From: UBA8941 sp963780545
GTDB lineage: Archaea; Thermoproteota; Bathyarchaeia; TCS64
NCBI GenBank assembly: GCA_963780545.1
Contig: CAWACK010000021.1
Location: 1-64,000 of the forward strand
DNA length: 64,000 nucleotides
Reading direction: 5' to 3'
Positions within the stretch are counted from its first letter, which is position 1, and the number at the start of each line of letters is the position of its first letter. Positions 17,681 to 25,905 of this stretch are shown in pieces. The notes beneath the pieces were generated by a model. The model worked only from the letters and a program-made list of their open reading frames with translations. It had not been told where the DNA came from and ran no database searches. The translations under genes and the position numbers were made by a program.

Positions 17681-18061
17681 ATGTACTCTGATAAAGTTAT
17701 GGAGCACTTCAAGAATCCCCGAAACGTCGGAGAGATTAAAGACGCTGATGGCGTAGGCACGGTTGGCAACCCAGTCTGCGGCGACATGATGACTATGTAC
17801 ATCAAAGTCAAAGACGACAAGATCGAGGACATCAAGTTTAAAACATACGGCTGTGGAGCCGCCATAGCCACAAGCAGCATGACAACCGAGATGGCGAAGG
17901 GTAAGACACTTGAGGAAGCCGATGAGATCACCCGCCAGAGTGTCGCCGACGCTCTGGATGGCTTACCACCCGTGAAGATGCACTGCAGCAACCTAGCATC
18001 CGACGCCCTTCATGAGGCTATAAAGGACTATAGGAAGAAACAGGAGGAGAAGAAGAAGTGA
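17681..18061 (+). CDS. iscU: IscU iron-sulfur cluster scaffold
   Basis: A 126-residue IscU-type scaffold on which Fe-S clusters are assembled. All ligand residues are visible: Cys 33 and Asp 35 in 'NPVCGDMM', Cys 58 in 'YGCGAAIATSS', and His 101/Cys 102 in 'MHCSNLAS'. The N-terminus 'MYSDKVMEHFKNPRNVG' is classical. The Lys-rich tail is a little longer than usual. It sits two bases after iscS and overlaps the following small Cys protein by four bases (GTGA), so the three are translationally coupled. Confidence 0.95.
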   Translation: MYSDKVMEHFKNPRNVGEIKDADGVGTVGNPVCGDMMTMYIKVKDDKIEDIKFKTYGCGAAIATSSMTTEMAKGKTLEEADEITRQSVADALDGLPPVKMHCSNLASDALHEAIKDYRKKQEEKKK

Positions 18062-18198
18062 AGGAAAAAGTAGTAAAGTGCCCTATGTGTGGCCTTCCTA
18101 AGGGCGAAGACTGCGACTTAATGGTCGGTAAAAGTGGCGAAAAGACTCTAGTCTGCTGCTGCGACAGGCTCCAGAAAAAAAGTATTAATAAGCAGTAA
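18058..18198 (+). CDS. Small Cys-rich protein coupled to iscU
   Basis: A 46-residue protein read from a GTG that overlaps the iscU stop codon. It has 'CPMCGLP' near the N-terminus, a Cys at 19 and a 'CCCD' cluster (Cys 33-35). The pattern could bind zinc or an Fe-S cluster, or deliver iron. No named family comes to mind. The tight coupling with iscS-iscU and the Cys content suggest a part in cluster assembly. The predicted end is TAA at 18196-18198. Confidence 0.6.
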   Translation: MKEKVVKCPMCGLPKGEDCDLMVGKSGEKTLVCCCDRLQKKSINKQ

Positions 18199-18226
18199 CT
18201 GCGCTTATAACAATACCTCGGGAGCA

Positions 18227-18823
18227 ATGATTGTGGACAAGATTAAACTCGCTTCGGGTCTTTCTGCAGCCCTCAACGCCCCATTCATCACACTTATCAC
18301 ATTCACTCCACTGGTTCTCCTCAACGGTTGGAACCAGGCGCCGCTGCTCCTGGTGATCACAAGCCTCTTTGGCTGCATTTTACCTATCACTATGGTCTAC
18401 GGATTACTCAAACTCGACATCATAAAGGATTTCTACGCTTATGACCGTGGAACCCGCTTTATACCGTTCTTATGGACCACTCTCTTCTACCTAATGGGGG
18501 TCATCAGTCTCTTCCTCGTTAATGCCCCACCAATAGTGACAGCCCTGATGGCTTGCTATTTCGTTAACGGCATAGTTCTATTGCTTGTCACAATGAAATG
18601 GAAGATAAGTATCCACGCAAGTGGCATAACTGGTCCCTTCACAGCCCTCATATACCTGCTCGGAGCAACCATGCTTCCGCTCCTCCTAATAGTAATCCCC
18701 GTAGCTTGGGCGCGGATTGAGCTTAAGGCACATACAATGACGCAAGTAATGGCCGGCGCTATCCTAAGTTGCCTCCTCACCTGGTTCCAGATGGGTTTCT
18801 ATCTACACAGAATATTCATTTAA
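18227..18823 (+). CDS. PAP2-superfamily membrane protein
   Basis: A 198-residue membrane protein with about five or six hydrophobic helices. Two segments recall the PAP2 phosphatase core: 'WKISIHASGITGP' (His) and 'ARIELKAHTMTQVMAG' (Arg and His). PAP2 proteins dephosphorylate lipid or isoprenoid phosphates at the membrane. The N-terminal KxxxxxxRP motif is not clearly present, so activity is uncertain. Start ATG 18227. It is convergent with the flavodiiron gene and leaves only eight bases between them. Confidence 0.7.
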   Translation: MIVDKIKLASGLSAALNAPFITLITFTPLVLLNGWNQAPLLLVITSLFGCILPITMVYGLLKLDIIKDFYAYDRGTRFIPFLWTTLFYLMGVISLFLVNAPPIVTALMACYFVNGIVLLLVTMKWKISIHASGITGPFTALIYLLGATMLPLLLIVIPVAWARIELKAHTMTQVMAGAILSCLLTWFQMGFYLHRIFI

Positions 18824-18831
18824 AAGAGGCT

Positions 18832-20016
18832 TTAGGTTCCGTTTATCTTATCGCCCATCGCCTGCCCAAAAGCGTAAGCCCTTTTCACCTCGTCGCCACT
18901 CGGCTTGAAGATGAAATCGATATCACTCTCCACAATCTGGATCCCAGCTGCCTGCATCTCCGCCTCCACAACCTTCTTCGCGCCGCCTGCCCAACCATAG
19001 CTACCGAATGCGGCACCAATCTTATTCATGGGTTTCAATCCTCGCATGTATGCGAGGAAGCTGGCAACAGTCGGGAAGATGTGATTATTAAGGGTCGGCG
19101 AACCAATCAGGATGCCCCTAGCGTCGAGAATGTCAGCCATCACGTCACTATTATGGCTCGACCCAAGGCAATGAACCCTGACGTTTACTCCCTTCGAGGC
19201 CATACCATCGGCTAATGCTCTTGCGAGGACTTGAGTACTCCCCCACATCGTGTCGTAGACGACAACTGCCTTCTTTCTCGTCTCACCCGCGACCCATCCC
19301 TGATAGCTCTTCAAGATTAATCCAGGGTTCTTTCTCCAAATGACACCGTGGCTCGGAGCAATCATCTCTACCTGAACACCCTCAAGCGACTTGAGGGCTC
19401 GCGAAACGCTTCTCCAAAGCGGCATCAGGATGTTCGCGTAATACGTTGACGCCTCCTGCATCAGCTCACATTGGTCGACCTCATCGTCGAATCGTCCACT
19501 TGAGGCGAGGTGCTGTCCAAAAGCGTCGTTACTGAAGAGCAGTTTCTCCTCCGGCATGTAACTGACCATAGAGTCCGGCCAATGCGCCATAGGCACCGGT
19601 ACGAAGCCGAGGCTTCTCTTTCCCAGCTTTAAGGACGGCTTCTTCTCTATCGGAGTCATCTTGATGTCTCCGCCGTAGTACTTCCAGAGTGTGTTTATAC
19701 ACCTCTCAGTGGCTATAATCTCGGCGTTGGGGCACGCCTCAATGATCCTTCTGATGCTACCAGAGTGATCAGGTTCCGCGTGGTTTGCAACAATGTAGTC
19801 GACCTTCTTAGGATCGATGACCTCGCCTATCCTCGTAACCTGCTCCTCAGCGAATGGCGCTTTAACAAAATCAATGAGCGCCACCTTCTCGTCAACTACC
19901 AGGTAAGAGTTGTAACTCGAGCCCCTATGGGTAATATAGCTGTGGAAGCTCCTGATACTCCAATCCACCGCACCTACCCAGTGGATACCATCCTTAAGCT
20001 GAACCATAGAAACCAA
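18832..20016 (-). CDS. fprA: Flavodiiron protein (FprA-like)
   Basis: A 394-residue soluble protein with a metallo-beta-lactamase-like diiron domain (about 1-250) and a flavodoxin domain (about 252-394). The diiron ligands appear as 'HAEPDHSG' (His 79, Glu 81, Asp 83, His 84), then 'MAHWPDSM', 'SNDAFGQH' and 'PSHGVIW'. The FMN loop is 'VVYDTMWGSTQ'. Such proteins reduce oxygen or nitric oxide to harmless products, using electrons from rubredoxin or F420H2, and protect anaerobes. No rubredoxin gene is adjacent. RNase Z lies 36 bases upstream on the same strand. Confidence 0.95.
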   Translation of the reverse strand: MVSMVQLKDGIHWVGAVDWSIRSFHSYITHRGSSYNSYLVVDEKVALIDFVKAPFAEEQVTRIGEVIDPKKVDYIVANHAEPDHSGSIRRIIEACPNAEIIATERCINTLWKYYGGDIKMTPIEKKPSLKLGKRSLGFVPVPMAHWPDSMVSYMPEEKLLFSNDAFGQHLASSGRFDDEVDQCELMQEASTYYANILMPLWRSVSRALKSLEGVQVEMIAPSHGVIWRKNPGLILKSYQGWVAGETRKKAVVVYDTMWGSTQVLARALADGMASKGVNVRVHCLGSSHNSDVMADILDARGILIGSPTLNNHIFPTVASFLAYMRGLKPMNKIGAAFGSYGWAGGAKKVVEAEMQAAGIQIVESDIDFIFKPSGDEVKRAYAFGQAMGDKINGT

Positions 20017-20052
20017 CCTTTGATGTGTCCAAGGAAGGAACGAATAAAAGGG

Positions 20053-20958
20053 TTATGCGAGGGGCACATCGACCTCTAGAAGGTCGCTGGCGATGACGGT
20101 ATGAGGAAAAATCTTCAGCGCGGCCTCAAGGAGAGAGGAAGGATCACCGTATCTGCTGCTTATGTGAGTCAGGATTAACCTCTTAACCCCCGCCTTGACC
20201 GCTACGCCTGCAGCTTGACTCACAGTCGAGTGTCCGTCCTCAGCTGCACGTTCAGTAAGCTCGTCGCCGAAGGTCGCCTCATGGATAAGCAGGTCGGCGC
20301 CCGCCGCCATCTTCGTGACCTCTTCGCTAGGCCTTGTGTCTCCTGTGTAAACCAACCGCCTACCGGGGCGAGGAGGGTCCGTGATTTGGGAGGATCTAAT
20401 AACAACTCCATTAAATTCGACGTCTTCCCCGTCCTGTAGCCTCTTCCAAAGGATCCCCTCCGGGGCACCAAATGCTTTGGCCTTCTCAACGTGGAACCTC
20501 CCAGGCCTCGGCTTCTCGACTATTGCGTAGGACCATGCCTCGAGCCTATGGTCTGCCCTACAGGATTCGACTGTAAAACTCTTCGCCTCGAATACGACGC
20601 CTGGTTCACATATCTCATGTACGGTGACAGGGAAACAAGGGCCACCCAGAGTGTTGGAGACTCCTTGCAGGAATGCGTGGATCCCCCTTGGACCGCAGAT
20701 TTCGAGGGGTTCTTCCCTTCTCTGAAGGGTCATTGATTGGAGTAGCCCGGGAACGCCAAGTACGTGGTCACCGTGAAGGTGGGTTACGAAGATTAGCTTG
20801 ACCCTGCTGAAACCTATATGTGCGGCAACCATCTGTCTTTGAGTCCCCTCCCCACAGTCGAGGATGACAACATCTCGACCCATCTTCACAGCGACTGAAG
20901 AGGAGCTTCTTTCGGGGGTGGGCATACTCCCGCTCGTTCCTAGGAAAATCACCTTCAA
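20053..20958 (-). CDS. rnz: Ribonuclease Z
   Basis: A 301-residue tRNA 3'-processing endonuclease of the short ElaC type. It begins 'MKVIFLGTSGSMPTPER' and has the zinc motif 'HLHGDH' (His 60, 62, 65 with Asp 64), the 'YTGDTRPS' strand with the metal Asp, the 'EATF' segment and the final 'LTHISSRY'. The flexible-arm segment typical of RNase Z is visible between residues 145 and 180. The length matches the family. It is needed for trimming tRNA 3' trailers, although both tRNA genes in this window encode CCA. Confidence 0.95.
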   Translation of the reverse strand: MKVIFLGTSGSMPTPERSSSSVAVKMGRDVVILDCGEGTQRQMVAAHIGFSRVKLIFVTHLHGDHVLGVPGLLQSMTLQRREEPLEICGPRGIHAFLQGVSNTLGGPCFPVTVHEICEPGVVFEAKSFTVESCRADHRLEAWSYAIVEKPRPGRFHVEKAKAFGAPEGILWKRLQDGEDVEFNGVVIRSSQITDPPRPGRRLVYTGDTRPSEEVTKMAAGADLLIHEATFGDELTERAAEDGHSTVSQAAGVAVKAGVKRLILTHISSRYGDPSSLLEAALKIFPHTVIASDLLEVDVPLA

Positions 20959-21008
20959 CCCGACTCAGCTCCAGCGGTTCAGGCTTAAGCACTCTACTTT
21001 AAAACATC

Positions 21009-21938
21009 TCAGGGGTTCGGCTGTTTGTCAAGCCAACCTATAGTCTCAAGGGCCGCAGCGCAGCCGCTCCCGCAGCTCGTCACTACTTGGCGATACTGGC
21101 GATCAATAAGGTCACCGGCAAGGAAGACGCCGGGTTTACTGGACTTAACGCCTTCCGATTTTATGTAACCAGCCTCATCCATCTCGAGTTGCCCTTGGAA
21201 GATCGAGGTGTTCGGGTCCCAACCGATCGCAAGGAGGATGCCGTCGGTCTCAAGTAGCTTGGACTCACCAGTCTTCAGATCCTTGACTCTGACCTGCTCC
21301 ACACTCTTCTCACCAATGATCTCCTCAACGGTCGTATCGTAGAGAAATTTTATCTTCGGCTCTTTAGCGGCCCTGTCTGCAAGGCACTTACAGGCGCGTA
21401 ACTCGCTTCGCCTGTGTATTATCGTGACCTCTGAAGCGAACTTCGCTAAATCTAATGCCTCCTGTAAAGCCGAGTCTCCCCCTCCGACGACGACTACTTT
21501 CCTATCCTCATACATAACGGCGTCGCAAGTGGCACACACAAAGACACCCCTTCCCATGAGGCGATCCTCACCGGATACGCCGAGTTTCCTGTTTGTCATC
21601 CCAGTCGCAACAACAACGGATCGTGTCTCCAGCAGGTTATCGCCGACCCATACCTTGTTTGGTTTCGATTCAAAGTCTACTCGTGTGGCCTCGCCGTCGA
21701 GGAACTCAGCACCGAATCTCTCGGCATGTGCCTTGAATTTATCGGCAAGATCGGAGCCTGTGACGCCGTCTGGGAATCCGGGGTAGTTGTCGACCTCGTA
21801 TGTAAGAGCAATCTGTCCACCGACCATTGAGCCGGTGACAACGAGTGTCTTAAGCTTCTCTCTTGCGGCGTATATAGCCGTAGTTAGGCCTGCCGGCCCT
21901 GCTCCGAGTACAACGACGTCGTACAGGATGATTCTCAC
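21009..21938 (-). CDS. trxB: Thioredoxin reductase
   Basis: A 309-residue low-molecular-weight NADPH-thioredoxin reductase. It shows the FAD motif 'VVLGAGPAGLTTAIYAA', the redox-active pair in 'VCATCDAVMY' (Cys 135 and 138), the NADPH motif 'VVVVGGGDSALQEAL' and the C-terminal FAD segment 'GVFLAGDLID'. It recycles thioredoxin, encoded immediately upstream, with no gap between the two genes. It is a cytosolic dimer. Confidence 0.95.
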   Translation of the reverse strand: MRIILYDVVVLGAGPAGLTTAIYAAREKLKTLVVTGSMVGGQIALTYEVDNYPGFPDGVTGSDLADKFKAHAERFGAEFLDGEATRVDFESKPNKVWVGDNLLETRSVVVATGMTNRKLGVSGEDRLMGRGVFVCATCDAVMYEDRKVVVVGGGDSALQEALDLAKFASEVTIIHRRSELRACKCLADRAAKEPKIKFLYDTTVEEIIGEKSVEQVRVKDLKTGESKLLETDGILLAIGWDPNTSIFQGQLEMDEAGYIKSEGVKSSKPGVFLAGDLIDRQYRQVVTSCGSGCAAALETIGWLDKQPNP

Positions 21939-22280
21939 CTATATACAGCTCTTGAGGAGGTTCTCGATTGTGTCAAGGAGATTCTTAGTTGCCTCCAGCC
22001 CCACTATCTCTCCAACCTCCACGCCCCTACAATAGACTTTGAATGTTGGGGTTCCTATGACCCCTTTTCCTATGGCGAAGCGTCGGTTCTCTTTGCTATC
22101 CATCACGTTGAGGCGAGCGAGTTTAGCCTTGTCGCCAAGCTTTGTGGGCAGCTCCATGACCGTCGACTCGATCTTCTTACAGATGGGGCAGGATTGGTGC
22201 CAGAACTCGACGATCACAGGTATGTCAGTAGACTCCACCTCTTGGTTCCAATCATTGTACTGGAGGTCTATGATTGACAA
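21939..22280 (-). CDS. Thioredoxin-like protein
   Basis: A 113-residue thioredoxin-fold protein with active site 'CPIC' (Cys 31 and 34), the cis-proline loop 'GTPTFKVY', and the flanking 'VIVEFWHQS'. The active-site dipeptide differs from the canonical GP, so redox potential and partner range may differ from classical thioredoxin. It stops one base before the trxB start on the same strand, so the pair forms a thioredoxin/reductase operon. Confidence 0.92.
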   Translation of the reverse strand: MSIIDLQYNDWNQEVESTDIPVIVEFWHQSCPICKKIESTVMELPTKLGDKAKLARLNVMDSKENRRFAIGKGVIGTPTFKVYCRGVEVGEIVGLEATKNLLDTIENLLKSCI

Positions 22281-22332
22281 TCTGGTTCACTCGAAGAAAA
22301 TCTGATAAGGCTGGATTTAACCCGTTCCCCAG

Positions 22333-22674
22333 CTAAACCTCGGCGAAATTGAGGGCACCATCTGTGATTGCCAACTCGTAGAGTTGGTTTGGGTATGGTT
22401 TGAGCCTGAAGCTTTCCAGCTCCTCGCCAGTCAGGATTAATGTAAGCTTCATCTGTTCATAGTCTCGACCCATATTAGGAAGAACACTCTGGAAGCTCTT
22501 TGTGACCTGTACAACCATCTGACCTATCTCGTCGGGGACATCGGGGTTACTCATCATCATAACCGGTGGACGTTGCCGTACCTCCACAAAGTCGATCTGA
22601 AAGCACTCCCCCCCTTCCATGTCCTTCACCGACTTTACGGACTGTACCTTGATCCTGATCTTGGAGCTGATCAA
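22333..22674 (-). CDS. Archaeal small protein of unknown function
   Basis: A 113-residue protein with a beta-rich start ('KIRIKVQSVKSVKDMEGGEC'), a helical middle and a C-terminal 'KLTLILTGEELESF'. I do not recognise it with confidence. The size and the beta-strand/helix/strand plan recall Arcadin-1, a partner of archaeal actin, and that is a hypothesis to test only. The start is TTG at 22674. It lies just upstream of the thioredoxin gene on the same strand, 52 bases apart. Confidence 0.55.
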   Translation of the reverse strand: MISSKIRIKVQSVKSVKDMEGGECFQIDFVEVRQRPPVMMMSNPDVPDEIGQMVVQVTKSFQSVLPNMGRDYEQMKLTLILTGEELESFRLKPYPNQLYELAITDGALNFAEV

Positions 22675-22728
22675 CTTGAATTAGGTCGACTATGGAGGGA
22701 TAAAAAGTATTTTCTTCAGCTCGCGCTA

Positions 22729-23049
22729 TTAATTTGTTATTTCCGCTGCTTTAGCAACTCTTTCCGCTAAATCAAGAAGTCTCTCATGATCAACTAAACC
22801 GTCAACGAAGCGTTTTGGTATGCCGCTAAATCCAACCATAGCACCAGACAAAGCACCAGGGAGGGCAGCCCGTGCCATATTATTTCCACCACCATTAATC
22901 GCGGATAGAACAGCCATCTCAAAATTGTCTTCGTAGCGAGAGACCAAATAATACGCAGCTGACAGCATAAAACCAAACAAGCAATTGAGACCAAAGAGCT
23001 GACAAACCGCTGAAGCCGGCTTGAGACATATTTGCGCGCACACGATCAA
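22729..23049 (-). pseudogene. C-terminal fragment of an ADP-ribosylglycohydrolase-like protein
   Basis: About 106 residues that match only the last third of the ADP-ribosylglycohydrolase fold: a helix, then 'AINGGGNNMARAALPGALSG', then 'IPKRFVDGLVDHERLL'. In active members the Gly-Gly is followed by a metal-binding Asp; here it reads GGGNN, so the metal site is lost. The N-terminal two thirds are absent. It is AT-richer at its start. A decayed gene is the simplest reading; a small diverged paralogue is less likely. Confidence 0.6.
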
Positions 23050-23131
23050 AACCTATCAACATTTTATGAGCTAAGATGAAAATTATTTTCGTTTCAAGGA
23101 AATAGCGATGTTGAATAAAGAAGTTAAGTGC

Positions 23132-24022
23132 TCAAGCGAGTTCCTTAAGCTTCGTAGCTATAATGCCAGCGACCGTCACCTGACTGAAGGGAGTCTCAAT
23201 TGTGTCTGTAGATAGTATGATGTCAGCTCCAGCTCGTCTTATCTTCTCCTCTGCGCCAGGCATGTATAGAACGTGAGTGCACGCTGCGGCCACCTTCTGG
23301 GCACCCTGAGCTTTTAGCTCCTCCACAGCCTTCGCCATAGTTCCACCGCTGCTGATCATGTCATCAAAAACAACCGCACCTCGACCAAAGATGTTGAGAT
23401 TCTTCACCTCCATCCTAATATCGCCGGTCTTCCGGTCACGGGTCTTCTCGAAGTAATTATAGCCTCCGCAAAGGATCTTGGATGCTGCCTCCGCGATATA
23501 GATGGCCCCCTTGTCGGGAGACAAGCTGTAGGCGTTATCGAACCCCCGACTCTTCAGGTATTCAGCCAGGAGTGAAACAGCTGACAGGTTGTGGATCTTG
23601 ACACTGTGCTTAGCCTCGATAGCTCTAATCGACACCTCATTGTGGATGTTCACCACGACGAGGTCGGTAACACCTGAGGCCTCGAGGAGGCTAATTATGA
23701 CGTCTAGACTCAGGGCCTCCATCTCGAGGAACCGCTTATCTTGCCGAGCATAGGCGAGATAAGGGACAACCGCGATGATGTTATCAGCTCCGAAGTCCTT
23801 TGCTGTCTTCGCCATAAGGAGGAGCTGCATCAGCTTCGAGTCTGGGCTTGGGGCCGTGGTCTGGATGATAACGACTTTCTCACCAGCCACGGGCTTTGTT
23901 AACCTAATATAACTCTCACCATCGGGGAAGATGCGGTGTTCGACGGGGTGGGGTTCAACGCCGAGCGCTTCCGCGATCCTCCAGCCGAGTCCAAGGGAAG
24001 AGGGACCGGGTATGACGATCAT
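23132..24022 (-). CDS. prs: Ribose-phosphate pyrophosphokinase (PRPP synthetase)
   Basis: A 296-residue PRPP synthetase that makes PRPP from ribose 5-phosphate and ATP. It shows 'RIFPDGESYIRL' near the N-terminus, the 'YLAYARQDK' ATP loop, and the PRPP loop 'VVFDDMISSGGTMAKAVEEL'. The length is typical for the archaeal enzyme (about 280-300). PRPP is the substrate of both PurF paralogues in this window and of pyrimidine synthesis. It is transcribed away from the AN1-M50 gene, which lies 39 bases upstream on the same strand. Confidence 0.95.
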   Translation of the reverse strand: MIVIPGPSSLGLGWRIAEALGVEPHPVEHRIFPDGESYIRLTKPVAGEKVVIIQTTAPSPDSKLMQLLLMAKTAKDFGADNIIAVVPYLAYARQDKRFLEMEALSLDVIISLLEASGVTDLVVVNIHNEVSIRAIEAKHSVKIHNLSAVSLLAEYLKSRGFDNAYSLSPDKGAIYIAEAASKILCGGYNYFEKTRDRKTGDIRMEVKNLNIFGRGAVVFDDMISSGGTMAKAVEELKAQGAQKVAAACTHVLYMPGAEEKIRRAGADIILSTDTIETPFSQVTVAGIIATKLKELA

Positions 24023-24061
24023 ACGGGGAGGGATAGACGTTTCGAGTAGATAAGCGGAACC

Positions 24062-24859
24062 CTAGAAAAGTGAGAAGAGTACGAGGAGTCCCGCAGTGAT
24101 TGTGGCGGTAGCCCATACCCTCTTGTCCCATCTGAATATTTTCATCCCATCGAAGATCCCAAACGGGATGAGGTTGAAGAGAGCTAAGAAGGAGTTTATA
24201 GCGATTCCGTAGGAGGCAAGCTGTGCGACTAAGCTGATAGGTGGTGTAATTAAGTAAATAATCAAATAAATGATTGCTTGGGCGATGTTTGTCGCTGGGC
24301 CAGCTATGGAAATCTCACCATACTCCTTAATGTTCATTAGTCCTGCAATCATCACCGCCCCGGGTGCGATTATCATCAATGGGAGCACCGAGGTTTGCAA
24401 TAGGATGAAGGATAGGAACGTGAACAGAAGCCCCATTGCACTGAGCCTGAACTCCGCCCACATGCCGATTCTCTGTGCGGCGAACTTGTGCGCCATCTCA
24501 TGTAGGATGAATGCGAGGGCGAGAATCGTGATAATCCCGATCATAAAAGTGGGAGGGTAAGAACCCCATATCTTGAAGAAGGGGAGAACCATGATGACTA
24601 GGAGCCCTATGGCAAGGTCTCTCAACTCTCGCCTGCTAAACCAGTAGGGCCTGATTATTCGGCTGGTTGAGTAGTTTCCGTAGAAGCCGCCGGATGACGT
24701 ATAACTACCGACTTGAACCGCGCTCTGCCTAGACTGGTCGAACTTACCTTTGCAGTCGTGGAACTCGGGTAGCCTGTGCTGCTCACAGAAATAGCCTCCA
24801 CAGTAGTTGCATCGGAAGGGCATGTAGGTTTCCACGCCGCACTTCTCGCACTTAACCAT
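24062..24859 (-). CDS. AN1 zinc finger-M50 membrane metalloprotease fusion
   Basis: A 265-residue protein. Residues 1-40 form an AN1-type zinc finger ('CEKCG', 'CNYCGGYFCEQHRLPEFHDC'). A linker of about 35 residues follows, then a multi-helix membrane domain of the site-2 protease (M50) class. The zinc motif is 'HEMAH' (His 120, Glu 121, His 124) and the third ligand Asp 237 is in 'IPFGIFDG'. Site-2 proteases cut transmembrane substrates; the AN1 finger is likely a cytosolic recruitment module. The fusion is known in archaea. The substrate is unknown. Confidence 0.88.
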   Translation of the reverse strand: MVKCEKCGVETYMPFRCNYCGGYFCEQHRLPEFHDCKGKFDQSRQSAVQVGSYTSSGGFYGNYSTSRIIRPYWFSRRELRDLAIGLLVIMVLPFFKIWGSYPPTFMIGIITILALAFILHEMAHKFAAQRIGMWAEFRLSAMGLLFTFLSFILLQTSVLPLMIIAPGAVMIAGLMNIKEYGEISIAGPATNIAQAIIYLIIYLITPPISLVAQLASYGIAINSFLALFNLIPFGIFDGMKIFRWDKRVWATATITAGLLVLFSLF

Positions 24860-24932
24860 CGCGCATTCTCCGAATTAGGCGGACTACCTTACTTTAAGAC
24901 TTTACTAAACTTAGGAGAGATCTGAAATGGGG

Positions 24933-25904
24933 TTATGCTGTCACCTGCTTGATGGCTTCGACGATCTTTTCTTTGCTCGGGAGGAGCTCCCTCTCGAGTC
25001 TCGGATTGAAGGGCAGCGGAATGTTGGGAGTCGCAACTCGGATTGGAGGAGACTCAAGGCTCTTAAGCGCCTTCTCCGCAGCGATTGCGACTACCTCGCC
25101 ACTGAAGCCGTAGTGCAGATAGTCCTCATCGACGACTACCAAGCGACCCGTTTTCCTTACGGAGTCTACGATCGCCTCTTCGTCGAGAGGGACAAGCGTG
25201 CGGGGATCGATGACCTCGACGCTAACCTTTCCCTTTAACTCGTCAGCGGCCTTCATAGCCTCCTGAACCATGAGACTAGTGGCGACGACTGTGACATCCT
25301 TCCCCTCCCTAACAAGGTTCGCCAAACCCAGCGGTACTTCATAAGCCTCCTTCGGAACCTGTCCTTTAACTGGGTAGAGTAGCCTGTGCTCCATGAAAAT
25401 TTTCGGATTTGGGTCCCGGATGCTTGCGATTAGTAGCCCCTTTGCATCGTAGGGGTTGCTCGGAACTACGACCTTGAGCCCCGGCATATGTGCGAAGAGG
25501 CCGTGGAGGCTCTCACTATGAGTCGCCCCGCTGCTTGTGCCCGCGCCGGTGAGGACGCGTAGCGTCATTGGGACGCTGACTACACCCCCGCTCATATAGG
25601 TGCTTTTCGCGAACTGGTTGAGTATCTGATCCATGGCAACTAGGCCGAAGTCGACGAGCATCAACTCTACTACTGGTCGATAACCAGCGATTGCTGCGCC
25701 GACACCCGCGCCAATGAAGGCGGTCTCCGTGATAGGGGCGTCTCGAACCCGTTCCCGCCCAAACTTCTCTTTGAGCCCCTTCGTCGCCTCGCGCCACTGG
25801 CTCGAGACGTTCTCCCCGAATACTATGACTCTAGAGTCCCTCTCCATCTCGGCGAAGTGGGCTTCATTGAGGGCTTGCCCAAAGGTAATCTCTCTCGAGG
25901 GCAA
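24933..25904 (-). CDS. 2-oxo acid dehydrogenase E1 beta subunit
   Basis: A transketolase-fold beta subunit of the pyruvate/acetoin/branched-chain 2-oxo acid dehydrogenase E1. It has 'REITFGQALNEAHFAEMERD' at the N-terminus, 'FGENVSS', 'TETAFIGAGVGAAIAG', and 'HSESLHGLFAHMPGLKVVVP' in the core. The frame is open back to an ATG at 25958 inside the E1 alpha gene, but the family N-terminus begins at the TTG at 25904, two bases after the alpha stop codon, which I prefer. It pairs with E1 alpha. No E2 or E3 gene lies in the window. Confidence 0.9.
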   Translation of the reverse strand: MPSREITFGQALNEAHFAEMERDSRVIVFGENVSSQWREATKGLKEKFGRERVRDAPITETAFIGAGVGAAIAGYRPVVELMLVDFGLVAMDQILNQFAKSTYMSGGVVSVPMTLRVLTGAGTSSGATHSESLHGLFAHMPGLKVVVPSNPYDAKGLLIASIRDPNPKIFMEHRLLYPVKGQVPKEAYEVPLGLANLVREGKDVTVVATSLMVQEAMKAADELKGKVSVEVIDPRTLVPLDEEAIVDSVRKTGRLVVVDEDYLHYGFSGEVVAIAAEKALKSLESPPIRVATPNIPLPFNPRLERELLPSKEKIVEAIKQVTA

Positions 25905-25905
25905 A

